Positions 10,624-21,594 are shown, counted from the first letter of the stretch. The stretch: DNA of 64,000 nucleotides from Deltaproteobacteria bacterium IMCC39524 (GCA_029667085.1 JARUHJ010000004.1:310001-374000); one strand, 5' to 3'. Numbers and translations are program-made. The notes: generated by a model not told the origin, from the letters alone.

Positions 10624-11415
10624 ATGAGATTTTTGCGTTTGTTTGCTTTCCCCGTGACCTCAATCCTGCGAGCTGCGCTCCTCGTCACCATCAGTTTTTC
10701 GCTGGTTGTGTCGCTCTCTGCCTGCGGTAAAAAAGGCCCGGTCCGGCCGAAAATTGCCATACAGTTGAAAGCTCCGACCGATGTCACGCTGCAACAGCAG
10801 GGCAACCTTTTCGTCCTCGGCTGGAAAATCCCTTCCGACAATCATGATGGGAGTGCAGAAGACTTGACCGGCTTTATCATCAAACGCCTGACCTACAATG
10901 CCACCGAAGACTGCCCTACCTGCCGCACCCCGGAAGAGGAAGTCGCCGAACTTTCAATCAAGGATCCGGCACCAGGCCAAAGAATCGGCGACCGGATTTA
11001 CTGGCGTGACTTCAACATTCGCGAGGGCACCGGCTACAGGTACGCCATTGTCCCTGTCACCCTTGGCAATATAGAAGCGCCGTTCGCTACAATTCATCTT
11101 GAAGTCCGGCAATCACCACCCGCACCCAGCGGTTTGAAAGCGGAATCTGGTGACGGTCAGATTGCATTGCAATGGAACGCACCCACTCTGCCGGAAGGGT
11201 TAGAGCTGCTCGGTTACAACCTGTATCGGAGACAGGCCAAACGGCCATTTCCGATTGTTCCTGTCAACGTCAAGCCCTTGCAGGAGACCCAACTGCTTGA
11301 TCGCGGCCTCGATAACGGACGGGCCTATGAATATCGCGTCAGCGCACTCGTAAGCACCGGCACTCAACAGCTTGAAAGTATGGCCAGCCCTGGTGTGCTG
11401 ATTACCCCTCAGTGA
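10624..11415 (+). CDS. LptM-like lipoprotein with fibronectin type III-like repeats
   Basis: This 263-residue protein has a signal peptide ending in a lipobox (LSAC, lipidated C34), so it is membrane-anchored. The mature N terminus CGKKGPVRPK resembles LptM/YifL, the tiny lipoprotein that helps LptD mature. Unlike YifL it continues with about 220 residues that look like two fibronectin type III beta-sandwiches (for example LFVLGWKIP near 60 and IALQWNAPTLPEG near 180). AAGGAAGG inside the end of argH serves as its ribosome site, so it is co-translated with argH. An outer-membrane role is inferred from the N terminus only. Confidence 0.75.
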   Translation: MRFLRLFAFPVTSILRAALLVTISFSLVVSLSACGKKGPVRPKIAIQLKAPTDVTLQQQGNLFVLGWKIPSDNHDGSAEDLTGFIIKRLTYNATEDCPTCRTPEEEVAELSIKDPAPGQRIGDRIYWRDFNIREGTGYRYAIVPVTLGNIEAPFATIHLEVRQSPPAPSGLKAESGDGQIALQWNAPTLPEGLELLGYNLYRRQAKRPFPIVPVNVKPLQETQLLDRGLDNGRAYEYRVSALVSTGTQQLESMASPGVLITPQ

Positions 11416-11555
11416 GGGCCTAGATACGGGCTTTACAAGAGTCTACTGCTATGTTACCTAAGTGCATCAGTGACTTGATTTCAGGAAATTCATACAGCAC
11501 CAGAGAACGTTCGGACAATGAGATCCGGTCGTCTTCGCCCTTTAAGGAGAGAATC

Positions 11556-12431
11556 ATGTTCAGTGGAGCCATGGTAGCGATCGTCACCCCTTTTGATAAC
11601 CAGGGGCAATTTGCCGAGGAGACCTATCGTCAGCTGATCGACTTCCAGATCGAAAACGGCACTGACGTTATCGTGCCCTGCGGCACAACAGGAGAATCAG
11701 CGACCCTCGATGTTGACGAGCACGAATATGTCATCAAGGTTTGTCTCGACCAGGTCAACAAGCGTGTTCCTGTTATCGCCGGCACAGGTGCCAACAACAC
11801 GGCCGAAGCCATCCATCTCTCTAACAAGGCCAAGGACATGGGCGCCGATGGTCTCCTGCTGGTCTGCCCCTATTACAACAAACCTTCCCAGGAAGGTATC
11901 TTTCAGCATTACAAGTTGCTTGCCGAAGAGGTTGCCTTACCCCAGATTCTCTACAATGTCCCGGGTCGTACCGGCGTTAACATGACCTCTTCGACAACTG
12001 TCCGCCTGGCTGAATTCGACAACATCGTTGCGATCAAGGAAGCCTCCGGCAGCCTGACCCAGGTCTCCGAGATTTTGGCGAAAGCCGGTGAAAAGATCGA
12101 CGTCATCTCCGGTGACGACTTTCTCACCTTCCCGATGATGTGCTGCGGCGCCAAGGGTGTTATTTCCGTCTCCGCCAATGCCATTCCAAAGCAGGTCAAG
12201 GACATGGTCGAAGCGGTCCTGAACGCCGACTACATGATGGCTCGCAAGCTGCATCTCGAAATGTTGGACTTTCACAATGCCATGTTTATCGAGTCAAACC
12301 CGGTTCCGGTCAAAAAGACTCTGGAACTGATGGGCAAATTGCAGGCGAACGTCCGACTGCCCCTGGTCGACATGAGTGATGAAACCCTTGAGAAGTTAAA
12401 AACCGTTTTGAAAAAATATGCCATTATCTGA
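11556..12431 (+). CDS. dapA: 4-hydroxy-tetrahydrodipicolinate synthase
   Basis: DapA condenses pyruvate with aspartate semialdehyde, the first committed step to DAP and lysine. The protein has 291 residues. The Schiff-base lysine is K161 (in VAIKEASG) and the proton-relay tyrosine lies in ILYNVPGRTG near residue 132. GTTGES near residue 43 is the substrate-site motif. The start at 11556 has AAGGAGA seven bases upstream; the frame extends to 11451 but that part is not DapA-like. The 140-base gap after the lipoprotein contains no gene and no recognisable lysine riboswitch. Confidence 0.95.
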   Translation: MFSGAMVAIVTPFDNQGQFAEETYRQLIDFQIENGTDVIVPCGTTGESATLDVDEHEYVIKVCLDQVNKRVPVIAGTGANNTAEAIHLSNKAKDMGADGLLLVCPYYNKPSQEGIFQHYKLLAEEVALPQILYNVPGRTGVNMTSSTTVRLAEFDNIVAIKEASGSLTQVSEILAKAGEKIDVISGDDFLTFPMMCCGAKGVISVSANAIPKQVKDMVEAVLNADYMMARKLHLEMLDFHNAMFIESNPVPVKKTLELMGKLQANVRLPLVDMSDETLEKLKTVLKKYAII

Positions 12432-12434
12432 TTG

Positions 12435-12510
12435 AACCACAGAGATCACGAAGAGCGCGAAGGAAAGAGCCATTGTCATCTCTGTGTTCTTCGTGTCTTT
12501 CGTGGTCTAT
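12435..12510. repeat. Nine-base-period palindrome between dapA and dapB
   Basis: The left arm is built of 9-base units (ACCACAGAG, ATCACGAAG, AGCGCGAAG). The right arm is their approximate reverse complement (CTCTGTGTT, CTTCGTGTC, TTTCGTGGT). It fills nearly the whole gap and stops just before GAGG, the dapB ribosome site at 12515. Confidence 0.8.
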
Positions 12511-12525
12511 TATTGAGGTTAAAAA

Positions 12526-13329
12526 ATGATCAAAGTTGCTGTAACTGGGGCCGCCGGGCGTATGGGCGGCCGTATCATTACCCTGATTACCGAAGCAGAG
12601 GGATTGGAAGTCGCCGGTGCGATCGAAATGGCTGGACATGCCAGGCTCGGAGATGATGCCGGCTATGTTGCCGGTTGCGGTGATCTCGGTGTCGCAATTA
12701 CCGACTCCCTTGAACAGGCCCTTGCCAGCGCTGACGTCCTCATCGACTTTACCTGGCCGGAAGTAACTATCGGTAACGCCGAAGTCTGCGCAAGACTCGG
12801 CAAAGCCATAGTGGTCGGCACAACCGGCCTGAACCCGGAGCAACGCGAAATTATTAAGCGGGCAGCCCAATCCTCACCTGTGGTCTTCGCACCGAACATG
12901 AGCGTCGGTGTCAACGTCTGTTTCAAGCTTCTCAAGGATATGGCCGAGACCCTCGGCGAAGGCTTCGATGTCGAGATCGTCGAGTTGCACCACAACAGGA
13001 AGAAAGACTCTCCCTCGGGAACAGCCGTGCGCATGGGCGAAATCGTTGCCGATGCTCTCGATCGTAATTACGACGAAGTCGCCAACTATCATCGAGAAGG
13101 CATGTGCGGTGAGCGCAGCCAGGATGAGATCGGCATGCAGACCGTGCGCGGCGGCGATATCGTCGGCGAGCACACGGTCTACTTCATCGGCATGGGCGAA
13201 CGCATTGAACTGACCCATCGCGCCATGAGCCGCGACATGTTCGCCCGTGGCGCCGTTCGCGCAGCCGGTTGGCTGGCAGAAAAACCAGTCGGGCTCTACG
13301 ATATGCAGGATGTCCTTGGATTGAAATAG
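12526..13329 (+). CDS. dapB: 4-hydroxy-tetrahydrodipicolinate reductase
   Basis: DapB reduces the DapA product to tetrahydrodipicolinate with NAD(P)H. The 267-residue protein has the nucleotide-binding GAAGRMGGRI at residues 7-16 and the catalytic ELHHNRKKDSPSGTA near residue 150, with the conserved His-His and Lys. GAGG precedes the ATG by seven bases. It is flanked by two palindromes of the same design, between dapA and dapL. Confidence 0.95.
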   Translation: MIKVAVTGAAGRMGGRIITLITEAEGLEVAGAIEMAGHARLGDDAGYVAGCGDLGVAITDSLEQALASADVLIDFTWPEVTIGNAEVCARLGKAIVVGTTGLNPEQREIIKRAAQSSPVVFAPNMSVGVNVCFKLLKDMAETLGEGFDVEIVELHHNRKKDSPSGTAVRMGEIVADALDRNYDEVANYHREGMCGERSQDEIGMQTVRGGDIVGEHTVYFIGMGERIELTHRAMSRDMFARGAVRAAGWLAEKPVGLYDMQDVLGLK

Positions 13330-13335
13330 AAATAA

Positions 13336-13400
13336 ACCACGAAGATCACGAAGGGAAAGCCGCAGGGCCTTTTGTTCGTGTGCTTCGTGATCTTCGTGGT
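13336..13400. repeat. Perfect 18-bp inverted repeat between dapB and dapL
   Basis: Arms 13336-13353 (ACCACGAAGATCACGAAG) and 13383-13400 are exact reverse complements with a 29-base spacer. Each arm is two 9-base units differing at one base. No T-tract follows, so it is a strong RNA hairpin but not a standard terminator. dapL starts 25 bases later with its own GAAGGAG. Confidence 0.9.
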
Positions 13401-13424
13401 AATCATTTTTGAAGGAGTTTTAAA

Positions 13425-14660
13425 ATGGCAAGAATTAACGATTCGTATTTAAAATTACAAGCAGGCTACCTCTTCCCTGAAATCGGCCGTCGCGTTAAAG
13501 CTTTCACTGACGCCAACACCGACGCTCAGGTTATTCGTCTCGGCATCGGCGATGTCACCCTACCGCTGGCACCGGCCGTTCTTAAAGCCTTCCACGAAGG
13601 TGTCGATGACATGGCCAAAGGCGAAACATTCCACGGCTACGGCCCTGAACAAGGCTATGACTGGCTCTCCCGGATTATCATCGACAAAGCTTACAAACAG
13701 CTTGGCGTTGACTTGAAAACCTCTGAGGTCTTTATCTCTGATGGTTCCAAGTGCGACTGTGCCAACATTCTCGACATCTTTGACCTTGGCAACAAGGTCG
13801 CGATCTGCGACCCGGTGTACCCCGTCTATAACGACACCAATGTCATGGTCGGCCGCACGGGCCAGGCAGACGACAAGGGCTACTATGAAGGCATCCACTA
13901 CATGCCTTGCACCGGTGCCAACAACTTCACCCCGTCGATCCCGAACGAAAAGGTCGACGTCATTTACCTCTGCTACCCGAACAACCCAACCGGTGCGGTG
14001 GCAACCAAGGCGGACCTGAAAAAATGGGTCGATTACGCCCTGGTCAACGACGCTGTTATCCTCTTTGATGCCGCCTACGAGGCCTTCATTACGGAAGCGG
14101 AGATTCCTCATTCGATCTATGAGGTCGAAGGTGCCCGCGAATGTGCCATCGAGTTCCGCTCCTTCTCCAAGACAGCAGGTTTCACCGGTGTGCGTTGCGG
14201 TCTTGTGGTTGTTCCAGAAGAGTTGATGGGCACCACCGCTGATGGAGCCAAATACAGTTTCAACAAGCTCTGGAATCGTCGCCAGACCACCAAGTTCAAC
14301 GGCGTCTCTTATCCAGTGCAGAAAGCCGCTGCAGCTGTTTATTCTGATGAAGGCTGGGCACAGGTCAAGGAAACCATCGACTACTACATGGAGAATGCCC
14401 GGATTATTCGCGAAGGCCTTACCGACGCCGGCATCACCTGCTTCGGTGGCGTCAATGCTCCCTACATCTGGCTGGAAACCCCTGAAGGCATGACCAGCTG
14501 GGACTTCTTCGACAAACTCCTGAACGAGTGTCATGTGGTCGGCACCCCCGGCAGCGGTTTCGGCCCTTCCGGTGAAGGCTACTTCCGCCTCTCGGCTTTT
14601 GGTGATCGAGCCAATGTAGAAACGGCGGTACAACGGATCAGAGAAAAATGGGGCAAATAA
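13425..14660 (+). CDS. dapL: LL-diaminopimelate aminotransferase
   Basis: DapL converts tetrahydrodipicolinate directly to LL-DAP using glutamate, bypassing DapC/D/E acylation; the route is known in plants, Chlamydia and Desulfuromonadales. The protein has 411 residues, the usual length. The PLP lysine is K249 in [16 protein letters not shown], and the CYPNNPTG motif near residue 186 is typical of class I aminotransferases. GAAGGAG precedes the ATG. This is the last gene of the arg/dap run and is followed by a terminator-like hairpin. Confidence 0.95.
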   Translation: MARINDSYLKLQAGYLFPEIGRRVKAFTDANTDAQVIRLGIGDVTLPLAPAVLKAFHEGVDDMAKGETFHGYGPEQGYDWLSRIIIDKAYKQLGVDLKTSEVFISDGSKCDCANILDIFDLGNKVAICDPVYPVYNDTNVMVGRTGQADDKGYYEGIHYMPCTGANNFTPSIPNEKVDVIYLCYPNNPTGAVATKADLKKWVDYALVNDAVILFDAAYEAFITEAEIPHSIYEVEGARECAIEFRSFSKTAGFTGVRCGLVVVPEELMGTTADGAKYSFNKLWNRRQTTKFNGVSYPVQKAAAAVYSDEGWAQVKETIDYYMENARIIREGLTDAGITCFGGVNAPYIWLETPEGMTSWDFFDKLLNECHVVGTPGSGFGPSGEGYFRLSAFGDRANVETAVQRIREKWGK

Positions 14661-14706
14661 TTCTCAACAAGACAATCAAAGTCCCTTTTTGACCGACCAT
14701 CAAAGT

Positions 14707-14743
14707 ACTAAAGCCCCGCACTCATCTGGTGTGGGGCTTTAGT
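14707..14743 (+). terminator. Terminator-like hairpin after dapL
   Basis: Arms 14707-14721 and 14729-14743 form a 15-bp stem, with GCCCC/GGGGC at its centre and one G-U pair, around a seven-base loop. The descending arm ends in CTTTAGT and a TCTTG follows rather than a long T-tract. Confidence 0.7.
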
Positions 14744-14780
14744 CTTGTGGAGAGCTGCATGACTGATACACTCATGTGTA

Positions 14781-14809
14781 TTGACAAAATCTGCTGTCCA
14801 CGTCATATT
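14781..14809 (+). promoter_or_regulatory. Candidate promoter of gltBD
   Basis: A perfect TTGACA at 14781 is followed after 17 bases by CATATT at 14804. Transcription would start near 14816, giving a leader of about 90 bases before gltB. No GG-N10-GC sigma-54 site was seen next to it. Confidence 0.5.
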
Positions 14810-14907
14810 TTCTGATTATGCTCACTCCGGTCTCCTGTACAGGAGGGCAAAATTCTAAGTAGAAACAGAAGCCCATGCTTCCGTTCCCCAATAGCCGAGG
14901 ACCAACC

Positions 14908-17900
14908 ATGACAAACCATATAGGGATGCCGCCCGCACAAGGCCTTTACGATCCAGCCAACGAACACGATAATTGCGGTGTCGGTTTTATCGCTAACATC
15001 AAAGGCCGCAAAAGCCACTCTATCGTCAAGCGTGGCATTGAAATACTTTGCAACCTGACCCATCGTGGTGCCGTGGGTGCCGACCCTCTGGATGGTGACG
15101 GCGCTGGCTTGATGATCCAGACCCCTGAGGCCTACTACCGCGAGGTCTGTGATTTCGAGCTGCCAGAGACTGGTAATTTCAGTGCCGGCATCGTATTCCT
15201 GCCTCAAGACAAAGCTCGCCGCGAAACGTGCATCGAGGTGTTGAACCAAGAGCTGGAACGAGTCGGGTGCTGCGTCCTTGGCTGGCGTGACATCCAGACC
15301 GATGGCAAAACCATCGGCCGCAACGCCCGCTCTGTAGAGCCTAAGGTCATGCAAATCTTTGTTGGACGGGGTGACGTCGATCTGCCACGCTTCGAACTGA
15401 TGCTTTACCTGGCGCGCAAGCGCGCCGAGAATACTATCCGCAACGAGACACTTGCCGGCGCTGAACTCTTCTACATTTGCTCTCTCTCCAGTCGCACCGT
15501 CCTTTATAAAGGCATGCTGCTCTCAGAGCAGCTGGACACCTTCTTTCCGGAGCTGGCGGATGAACGTCTCGTCAGCGCCATTGCCTTTGTTCATCAGCGC
15601 TACAGCACCAACACCTTCCCGACCTGGGACCTGGCCCAACCCTTTCGCTATGCAGCTCACAACGGCGAGATCAACACCCTGCGTGGCAACATCAACCGTA
15701 TGCGCGCCCGAACTGCGCTGTTTGAGCATTCCCAACTGGGAGATGCGGTTAAGGATCTGGATCCGATCATTATCGAAGGAAGTTCTGACACCGCCTGTCT
15801 CGACAATGCCCTCGAGCTCCTTTTGGTAACCGGCCGAAGTCTGGCCCACTCTCTTGCGATGCTGGTCCCAGAGGCATGGGTCTCCAAGGCTCACCTGCGC
15901 AAGGAGGTGAAAGGCTTCTTCGAATACCATGCAACCATGATGGAGCCCTGGGACGGCCCGGCCAACATTGTGGCCTGCGACGGCCGACAGGTCGTTGCCA
16001 TCCTCGATCGCAACGGGCTGCGCCCGGCCCGCTACTGGGTCACCAGCGATGACGAGATTATTTATGCTTCGGAAGCCGGTGTCCTGGAGATTGCCCCGGA
16101 AAAGATCCTTCGTAAAGAACGTCTGGCCCCGGGCAAGATGATCCTGATCGACGTTGAAACAGGAGTTTTCAAGGAAGACCACGAAATCAAAGGCGACCTT
16201 GCTGCAGAACAGCCTTATGCTTCGTGGGTCCGCGACCAATTAATCTCTCTCGATGACCTGCCTACACCGGCACCCAGACGACTCCCCCGGCGCGATGAAT
16301 TTAAGCGCAGACAGGCGAGCTTTGGCTACACCCTGGAAGAGATGCGTGAGATCATGGCGCCAATGGCCATCAACGGTCAGGAGCCAGTTAGCTCGATGGG
16401 TACCGACACTCCGGTTGCAGTTCTGTCTAAGCAAAGCAAACTTCTCTACTGGTACTTTTCTCAGCTCTTCGCCCAGATAACCAACCCTCCGATTGATCCC
16501 CTGCGTGAAGAAGTGGTCATGAGCCTGGTGCAGTACCTGGGACCGGCACGCAATATCCTCATGCCTGGGCCGGAGCACTGTCGGATGCTCGAACTCGACC
16601 ACCCGGTTATTACCAACGATGTGCTTGAGCAATTACGCCATAGCGACATTGACGGTTTCCGTGGCACGACACTGAACACTCGCTTCTCCTCGGAGCAGGG
16701 ATCCGGGGCCCTTGAGCAACGCCTGCAGGAACTTTTCGTCGAAGCCGAGGAGGCGATCGATGCCGGTCGCACCATTCTGGTGCTCTCTGACCGTGGTGTC
16801 AGCGCTGACAAAGCACCGATTCCTGCACTTCTGGCACTTTCCGGGATCCATCACCACCTGATCCGGGTCGGCAAGCGCAGTCAATGCTCACTCGTCGTAG
16901 AAACTGGCGAGGCCCGTGAAGTCCATCATTTTGCCCTACTGCTTGGCTATGGTGCTACAGCGGTCAATCCCTACCTCGCCTTTCAGACTCTTCAAGATAT
17001 GGTCCTTCTGGGGATGCTGCCAGGCCAGGATGGCAACAAACATGCTGACGAAGAAACCGACATCGTCTATCACTACATCAAGAACTACATCAAGGCGGTC
17101 GGCAAGGGCCTGCTCAAAGTCTTCTCAAAGATGGGAATCAGCACCCTGCAGAGTTACTGCAGCGCACAGATCTTCGAAGTTGTCGGTCTGGACCAGGATT
17201 TCATCAGCAAATACTTTCCAGGCACCGCCAGTCGCATCGGTGGCGCCGGACTGAATGAGATCGCAACAGAGAGCTTGATACGCCATCGCAATGCCTACGC
17301 CGAGCAGGTGGACCCCAACCGTGGCCTGGAACGAGGCTCAGAATACTCCTGGCGCCGTGAGGGGGAAGCCCACCTCATGAATCCGGAGGTTATCGCTCTG
17401 CTGCAGCATGCCGTGCGCTCCGGAAATCGCGACGACTTCAGTCGTTATTCTAACCTGGTCGACAATCAGAGCGAGCAAATATGCACGCTGCGTGGCCTCT
17501 TCAAGTTCAAGAATCTGAAGCCATCGATACCCCTTGAAGAAGTCGAACCTATCAGCGCCATCATCAAGCGCTTCTGTACCGGAGCCATGAGCCTCGGCTC
17601 CATCTCTGAAGAGGCCCACGAAACACTGGCCATCGCCATGAATCGTCTCGGCGGCAAATCCAACACCGGAGAAGGCGGCGAAGACCCTCGCCGTTTCACC
17701 CCGGACGCCAACGGCGATTCACGCCGCAGCGCCATCAAGCAGGTCGCTTCAGGACGCTTCGGTGTCACACCCCACTACCTGGTCAACGCCGACGAGCTGC
17801 AGATCAAGATCGCCCAGGGCGCCAAGCCCGGAGAGGGAGGGCAGCTGCCCGGTCACAAGGTCAGCGAGTACATCGGAGAGTTGCGCTTCAGCGTTCCCGG

Positions 17901-19473
17901 CGTCACCCTGATTTCGCCGCCGCCGCATCATGACATCTACTCGATTGAAGATCTTGCACAGTTGATTTTCGACCTTAAAAACTGCAACCCCAAAGCCGAC
18001 ATCACGGTCAAACTGGTGAGTGAAGTCGGCGTCGGCACCGTTGCAGCAGGGGTCAGTAAAGGCCACGCTGAGCGCGTCATCATTGCCGGCCACGATGGCG
18101 GCACCGGCGCCTCACCAAGCTCTTCGATCAAGCATGCCGGCATCCCCTGGGAAATCGGTCTGGCAGAAACTCAGCAAACGCTGGTTCTCAATGACTTGCG
18201 CGGCCGTATTATCGTGCAGACCGATGGTCAACTGCGCACCGGTCGCGATGTCATCATCGCGGCGCTGCTCGGCGCCGAGGAATATGCCTTTGCCACCGTG
18301 GCACTGATAACCGTGGGTTGCATTATGATGCGCAAATGCCACCTCAACACCTGCCCGGTTGGTGTTGCCACCCAGGACAAGGCCCTGCGCGCCAAATTCA
18401 CCGGCAAGCCAGAACACGTGGTCAACTATTTCACCTTCCTCGCCGAAGAGGTCCGTGAATTAATGGCCGATTTGGGTATGCGAACATTGGACGAGCTGAT
18501 CGGTCAGACGCAGTACCTGGAGATGGACGATGCGATCAAACACTGGAAGAATCAGGGCCTTGATTTCTCGCGCATTCTCACCAAGCCCGATGTCGATAGC
18601 GAGGTTGCCATCCGACGCATTCAGGGACAGGAACATGGACTGGAAGGTCAACTCGACAACCAGTTGATCAAGCTCGCGGCACCGGCGTTGGAACACAAGG
18701 AGAAAGTGTCCATCGAGATGCCGATCCGCAACTCCAACCGGACCTTCGGCACCATGCTCTCGGGTCAGGTTGCCATGCTCCATGGCCGCGAAGGGCTCCC
18801 CGCAGGCACCATCAACATCAAGCTGAACGGCATTGCAGGCCAGAGTTTCGGTGCCTTCCTGGCACCAGGCATTGACCTGGAGTTGATCGGCGAAGCGAAT
18901 GATTACGTCGGCAAAGGGATGGCCGGTGGACAGATCATCATCCACCCCGACCCCAGGGCCCCCTTCGTCTGGCATGAAAACTCGATCGTTGGCAACACCG
19001 TTCTCTATGGTGCCACTGGCGGCGAGGTCTTCTTCGCCGGCAAAGCTGGTGAGCGCTTCTGCGTTCGCAACTCTGGAGCCACTGCAGTTGTCGAAGGCAC
19101 CGGGGATCACGGCTGTGAATACATGACGGGGGGTCATCTGGTCTGCCTGGGTCGTACCGGACGAAATTTCGCTGCGGGCATGTCCGGGGGCTTTGCATAC
19201 GTTCTGGATGAAGACAATCGTTTCCGTCGCCGCTGCAACCAGGCCATGATTGATCTCGAGCAGATGTCGGACGAGGACGAGGATGCCCAATGGCTGCAGG
19301 ACATTATCACCAAACATCACCAACTGACTGGCTCGCCTCGTGCAGCTGAGATTCTCACCAACTGGAATGATTCTTTGCCGCGTTTCGTTCGCGTCTTTCC
19401 CCGTGAATACCGCCGGGTACTGACCGAACGGGCGAGCAAGACTAATAAAGAGAAGGAGGCCACCCATGGGTGA
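14908..19473 (+). CDS. gltB: Glutamate synthase (NADPH) large subunit
   Basis: GltB makes two glutamates from glutamine and 2-oxoglutarate. The 1521-residue protein has the N-terminal glutaminase domain with nucleophile C23 (in DNCGVGF), exposed after removal of a 22-residue propeptide. Next come the central domain, the FMN/3Fe-4S synthase domain ([13 protein letters not shown] near 920, the [13 protein letters not shown] cysteine cluster near 1145) and the C-terminal beta-helix domain rich in glycine. The start at 14908 has CGAGGA six bases upstream; an ATG at 14875 adds 11 unlikely residues. gltD overlaps its end by eight bases. Confidence 0.96.
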   Translation: MTNHIGMPPAQGLYDPANEHDNCGVGFIANIKGRKSHSIVKRGIEILCNLTHRGAVGADPLDGDGAGLMIQTPEAYYREVCDFELPETGNFSAGIVFLPQDKARRETCIEVLNQELERVGCCVLGWRDIQTDGKTIGRNARSVEPKVMQIFVGRGDVDLPRFELMLYLARKRAENTIRNETLAGAELFYICSLSSRTVLYKGMLLSEQLDTFFPELADERLVSAIAFVHQRYSTNTFPTWDLAQPFRYAAHNGEINTLRGNINRMRARTALFEHSQLGDAVKDLDPIIIEGSSDTACLDNALELLLVTGRSLAHSLAMLVPEAWVSKAHLRKEVKGFFEYHATMMEPWDGPANIVACDGRQVVAILDRNGLRPARYWVTSDDEIIYASEAGVLEIAPEKILRKERLAPGKMILIDVETGVFKEDHEIKGDLAAEQPYASWVRDQLISLDDLPTPAPRRLPRRDEFKRRQASFGYTLEEMREIMAPMAINGQEPVSSMGTDTPVAVLSKQSKLLYWYFSQLFAQITNPPIDPLREEVVMSLVQYLGPARNILMPGPEHCRMLELDHPVITNDVLEQLRHSDIDGFRGTTLNTRFSSEQGSGALEQRLQELFVEAEEAIDAGRTILVLSDRGVSADKAPIPALLALSGIHHHLIRVGKRSQCSLVVETGEAREVHHFALLLGYGATAVNPYLAFQTLQDMVLLGMLPGQDGNKHADEETDIVYHYIKNYIKAVGKGLLKVFSKMGISTLQSYCSAQIFEVVGLDQDFISKYFPGTASRIGGAGLNEIATESLIRHRNAYAEQVDPNRGLERGSEYSWRREGEAHLMNPEVIALLQHAVRSGNRDDFSRYSNLVDNQSEQICTLRGLFKFKNLKPSIPLEEVEPISAIIKRFCTGAMSLGSISEEAHETLAIAMNRLGGKSNTGEGGEDPRRFTPDANGDSRRSAIKQVASGRFGVTPHYLVNADELQIKIAQGAKPGEGGQLPGHKVSEYIGELRFSVPGVTLISPPPHHDIYSIEDLAQLIFDLKNCNPKADITVKLVSEVGVGTVAAGVSKGHAERVIIAGHDGGTGASPSSSIKHAGIPWEIGLAETQQTLVLNDLRGRIIVQTDGQLRTGRDVIIAALLGAEEYAFATVALITVGCIMMRKCHLNTCPVGVATQDKALRAKFTGKPEHVVNYFTFLAEEVRELMADLGMRTLDELIGQTQYLEMDDAIKHWKNQGLDFSRILTKPDVDSEVAIRRIQGQEHGLEGQLDNQLIKLAAPALEHKEKVSIEMPIRNSNRTFGTMLSGQVAMLHGREGLPAGTINIKLNGIAGQSFGAFLAPGIDLELIGEANDYVGKGMAGGQIIIHPDPRAPFVWHENSIVGNTVLYGATGGEVFFAGKAGERFCVRNSGATAVVEGTGDHGCEYMTGGHLVCLGRTGRNFAAGMSGGFAYVLDEDNRFRRRCNQAMIDLEQMSDEDEDAQWLQDIITKHHQLTGSPRAAEILTNWNDSLPRFVRVFPREYRRVLTERASKTNKEKEATHG

Positions 19474-20944
19474 CCCACGCGGATTTATCAAACACGGCCG
19501 GCGTGACAAGACATTACAACCAGTCAACGCCCGCCTGCAGCATCATGAAGAGCAGTATGACTACCCCAGAGAAGAAAAGGTCAAGACCCAGGCCTCTCGT
19601 TGCATGGATTGCGGGGTTCCTTTCTGCATGACGGGCTGCCCTCTGGGCAACCTGATTCCTGAGTGGAACGACCTTGTCTACCGTGGCCAGTGGAAACAGG
19701 CACTTCAGGCCCTGCATGCCACAAACAACTTTCCGGAGTTTACCGGCCGGGTCTGTCCTGCGCCCTGTGAGACCTCTTGTGTCCTCGGCATCAACGAACC
19801 TGCGGTAACGATCAAACTGCACGAGGTCTCCATCGTCGACAAGGGCTTCGAAGAGGGCTGGATTGTCCCTCAACCACCTTCCCGACGCAGCGACAAAACC
19901 GTTGCCATCATCGGCTCAGGCCCTGCCGGTCTGGCCTGTGCCCAACAGCTGAATCGTGCTGGCCACAACGTGACCGTGATTGAAAAAACAGACCGTGCCG
20001 GAGGTCTGGTGATGTATGGCATCCCCCATTACAAGTTGCGCAAAGAAAAGGTCCAGCGTCGCATCGACCTTTTGCAGGCGGAAGGGCTTGAATTCCGCTA
20101 TTCCTGTGAAGTCGGTAAGGATGTGGAGTTTGATGAGATCAAGTCTGAATTCGATGCAGTCGTTATTGCCACGGGTGCAGAAGAGCCACGGGATCTGCCC
20201 GTCGACGGCCGCGACCTAGAGGGCATTCACTTCGCAATGGAGTTTTTACCTCAGCAGAATCGTGCCAACTGGGGAGACAGTAATATTGCCGCCCTGCACC
20301 AAAAAAAGCAGACGATCAGTGCCAAAGGAAAAAAAGTTATTGTCATAGGTGGCGGTGATACCGGTTCGGACTGCATTGGCACGTCGATGCGCCAGGGAGC
20401 CACCAGCGTAGTCAACTTCGAGCTTCTCGAGCAGCCCCCGAAACAACGCAGCGCCGACAACCCTTGGCCACAGTGGTCACGCATCATGCGTGTCAGCACT
20501 TCGGTTGAGGAGATGCAAGTTATGGGTGGTGAGGTTTTTTATGAAATCATGACCACACGCTTCCTTGGCAGGGGAAAAACAGTCACCGGGCTCGAGACCG
20601 TCAAGGTCAAATGGGTCGATGGCCGTCCAGAAAAGGTCGAGGGGAGTGAGCATATCTGGAAATGCGACCTCGTCCTCCTGGCGATGGGTTATCTAGGGCC
20701 GCGCTCGGAGTTGGTTAAACAGTGCGGCTGCGAAACGGACTTGCGTTCCAACATCAAAACCGATCCCAACACCCGCATGAGCTCGGTCGATGGCGTTTTT
20801 GCAGCCGGCGACTGTCGTAGAGGTCAGAGTCTGGTGGTCTGGGCCATCAGCGAGGGACGCGAGGTCGCCCGCTGCGTCGACACCTACCTGACCGGTGCAG
20901 AGAGTTTATTGCCCAAGGTACGATTGGAGCCCTTCGTTTACTGA
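19466..20944 (+). CDS. gltD: Glutamate synthase (NADPH) small subunit
   Basis: GltD passes electrons from NADPH through FAD and Fe-S centres to GltB. The 492-residue protein has the N-terminal dihydropyrimidine-dehydrogenase-like Fe-S domain ([14 protein letters not shown] near residue 45 and CPAPCETSC near 97), an FAD site [15 protein letters not shown] near 148, an NAD(P) site [10 protein letters not shown] near 292, and the closing [19 protein letters not shown]. The ATG lies inside the end of gltB behind GGAGG, so the subunits are translationally coupled. A strong terminator follows. Confidence 0.96.
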   Translation: MGDPRGFIKHGRRDKTLQPVNARLQHHEEQYDYPREEKVKTQASRCMDCGVPFCMTGCPLGNLIPEWNDLVYRGQWKQALQALHATNNFPEFTGRVCPAPCETSCVLGINEPAVTIKLHEVSIVDKGFEEGWIVPQPPSRRSDKTVAIIGSGPAGLACAQQLNRAGHNVTVIEKTDRAGGLVMYGIPHYKLRKEKVQRRIDLLQAEGLEFRYSCEVGKDVEFDEIKSEFDAVVIATGAEEPRDLPVDGRDLEGIHFAMEFLPQQNRANWGDSNIAALHQKKQTISAKGKKVIVIGGGDTGSDCIGTSMRQGATSVVNFELLEQPPKQRSADNPWPQWSRIMRVSTSVEEMQVMGGEVFYEIMTTRFLGRGKTVTGLETVKVKWVDGRPEKVEGSEHIWKCDLVLLAMGYLGPRSELVKQCGCETDLRSNIKTDPNTRMSSVDGVFAAGDCRRGQSLVVWAISEGREVARCVDTYLTGAESLLPKVRLEPFVY

Positions 20945-20977
20945 TCCGGTCACCAGGGTTTAATGGACGACATATTG

Positions 20978-21010
20978 AGAGCAACAGATTAAGATCTGTT
21001 GCTCTTTTGT
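20978..21010 (+). terminator. Rho-independent terminator of gltBD
   Basis: A perfect 12-bp stem (20978-20989 with 20994-21005, AGAGCAACAGAT) closes a four-base loop and is followed by TTTTGT. Confidence 0.85.
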
Positions 21011-21111
21011 CTTTCGGAAAGCGAAAGGCAACACCGGCGGTTTCAGGTTTTTAATTATCAAGAGAAGAGCAACAGGTCGTTACTCTATTACTATCAAATG
21101 ACTAAAAGGAT

Positions 21112-21594
21112 TTAAGAAACATCAATAATGGTGAAAGTTTTTTGCCCCTTACCTTGCCCAACACGCACCTCCTCGTCACAGACTCTCCCAAGCAGAGCTT
21201 TTCCCAAAGGCGACTCAGGAGTAACAACGATATACTCCTCGTCACCATCAATGAGCTTCAACCCACCAGCTTCAGGACCAAGAAACACTTTCCTGCCGTT
21301 GCCATTCACGTCTTCGAGACTGACTAAAGCAGTCAAACGAATGGGTGCCTCCTCGTCAAAGGGTTTAGCCACCAGAGCCTTGTATGTCTCCAGGGCGTGA
21401 CGGATTTCCTGAGCACGATTGGCTTGTCCCTGCGCCACATAAGACGCCTCAAGGCCGGTCGTGTCGTACTTGTTGTCAGGAAGACACTCTTCATGAGTGG
21501 CCGCCGCATGAGCTTTGCGGGCGGCCTCGGTCAGAATTTTAAGATCTTCTGTGAGGAGGGCTATGATCTTATTTAAAATCAGTTTTTTATTCAT
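21112..21594 (-). CDS. GreA/GreB-family transcription factor
   Basis: This 160-residue protein has the Gre layout: an N-terminal helical hairpin (residues 1-75) and a C-terminal FKBP-like domain with VTPESPLGKALLGR near residue 127. The hairpin contains EECLPDNKYDTTGLEAS, a pattern of the shorter GreAB relatives rather than canonical GreA. Canonical factors bind the RNA polymerase secondary channel and rescue backtracked complexes with acidic residues at the hairpin tip; whether this one cleaves RNA or competes with other channel factors is not evident. It stands alone, convergent with gltD. The ribosome site is weak (GAGAAG). Confidence 0.75.
   Translation of the reverse strand: MNKKLILNKIIALLTEDLKILTEAARKAHAAATHEECLPDNKYDTTGLEASYVAQGQANRAQEIRHALETYKALVAKPFDEEAPIRLTALVSLEDVNGNGRKVFLGPEAGGLKLIDGDEEYIVVTPESPLGKALLGRVCDEEVRVGQGKGQKTFTIIDVS

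Noticed and set aside
11416-11555. Lysine riboswitch upstream of dapA
   Set aside because: The gap is too short and lacks the conserved multi-helix core.
13560-14633. 357-codon frame opposite dapL
   Set aside because: Antisense shadow of a well-identified gene with no ribosome site.
18460-19527. 355-codon frame opposite gltB/gltD
   Set aside because: Antisense shadow; spans the gltB-gltD overlap without any domain.
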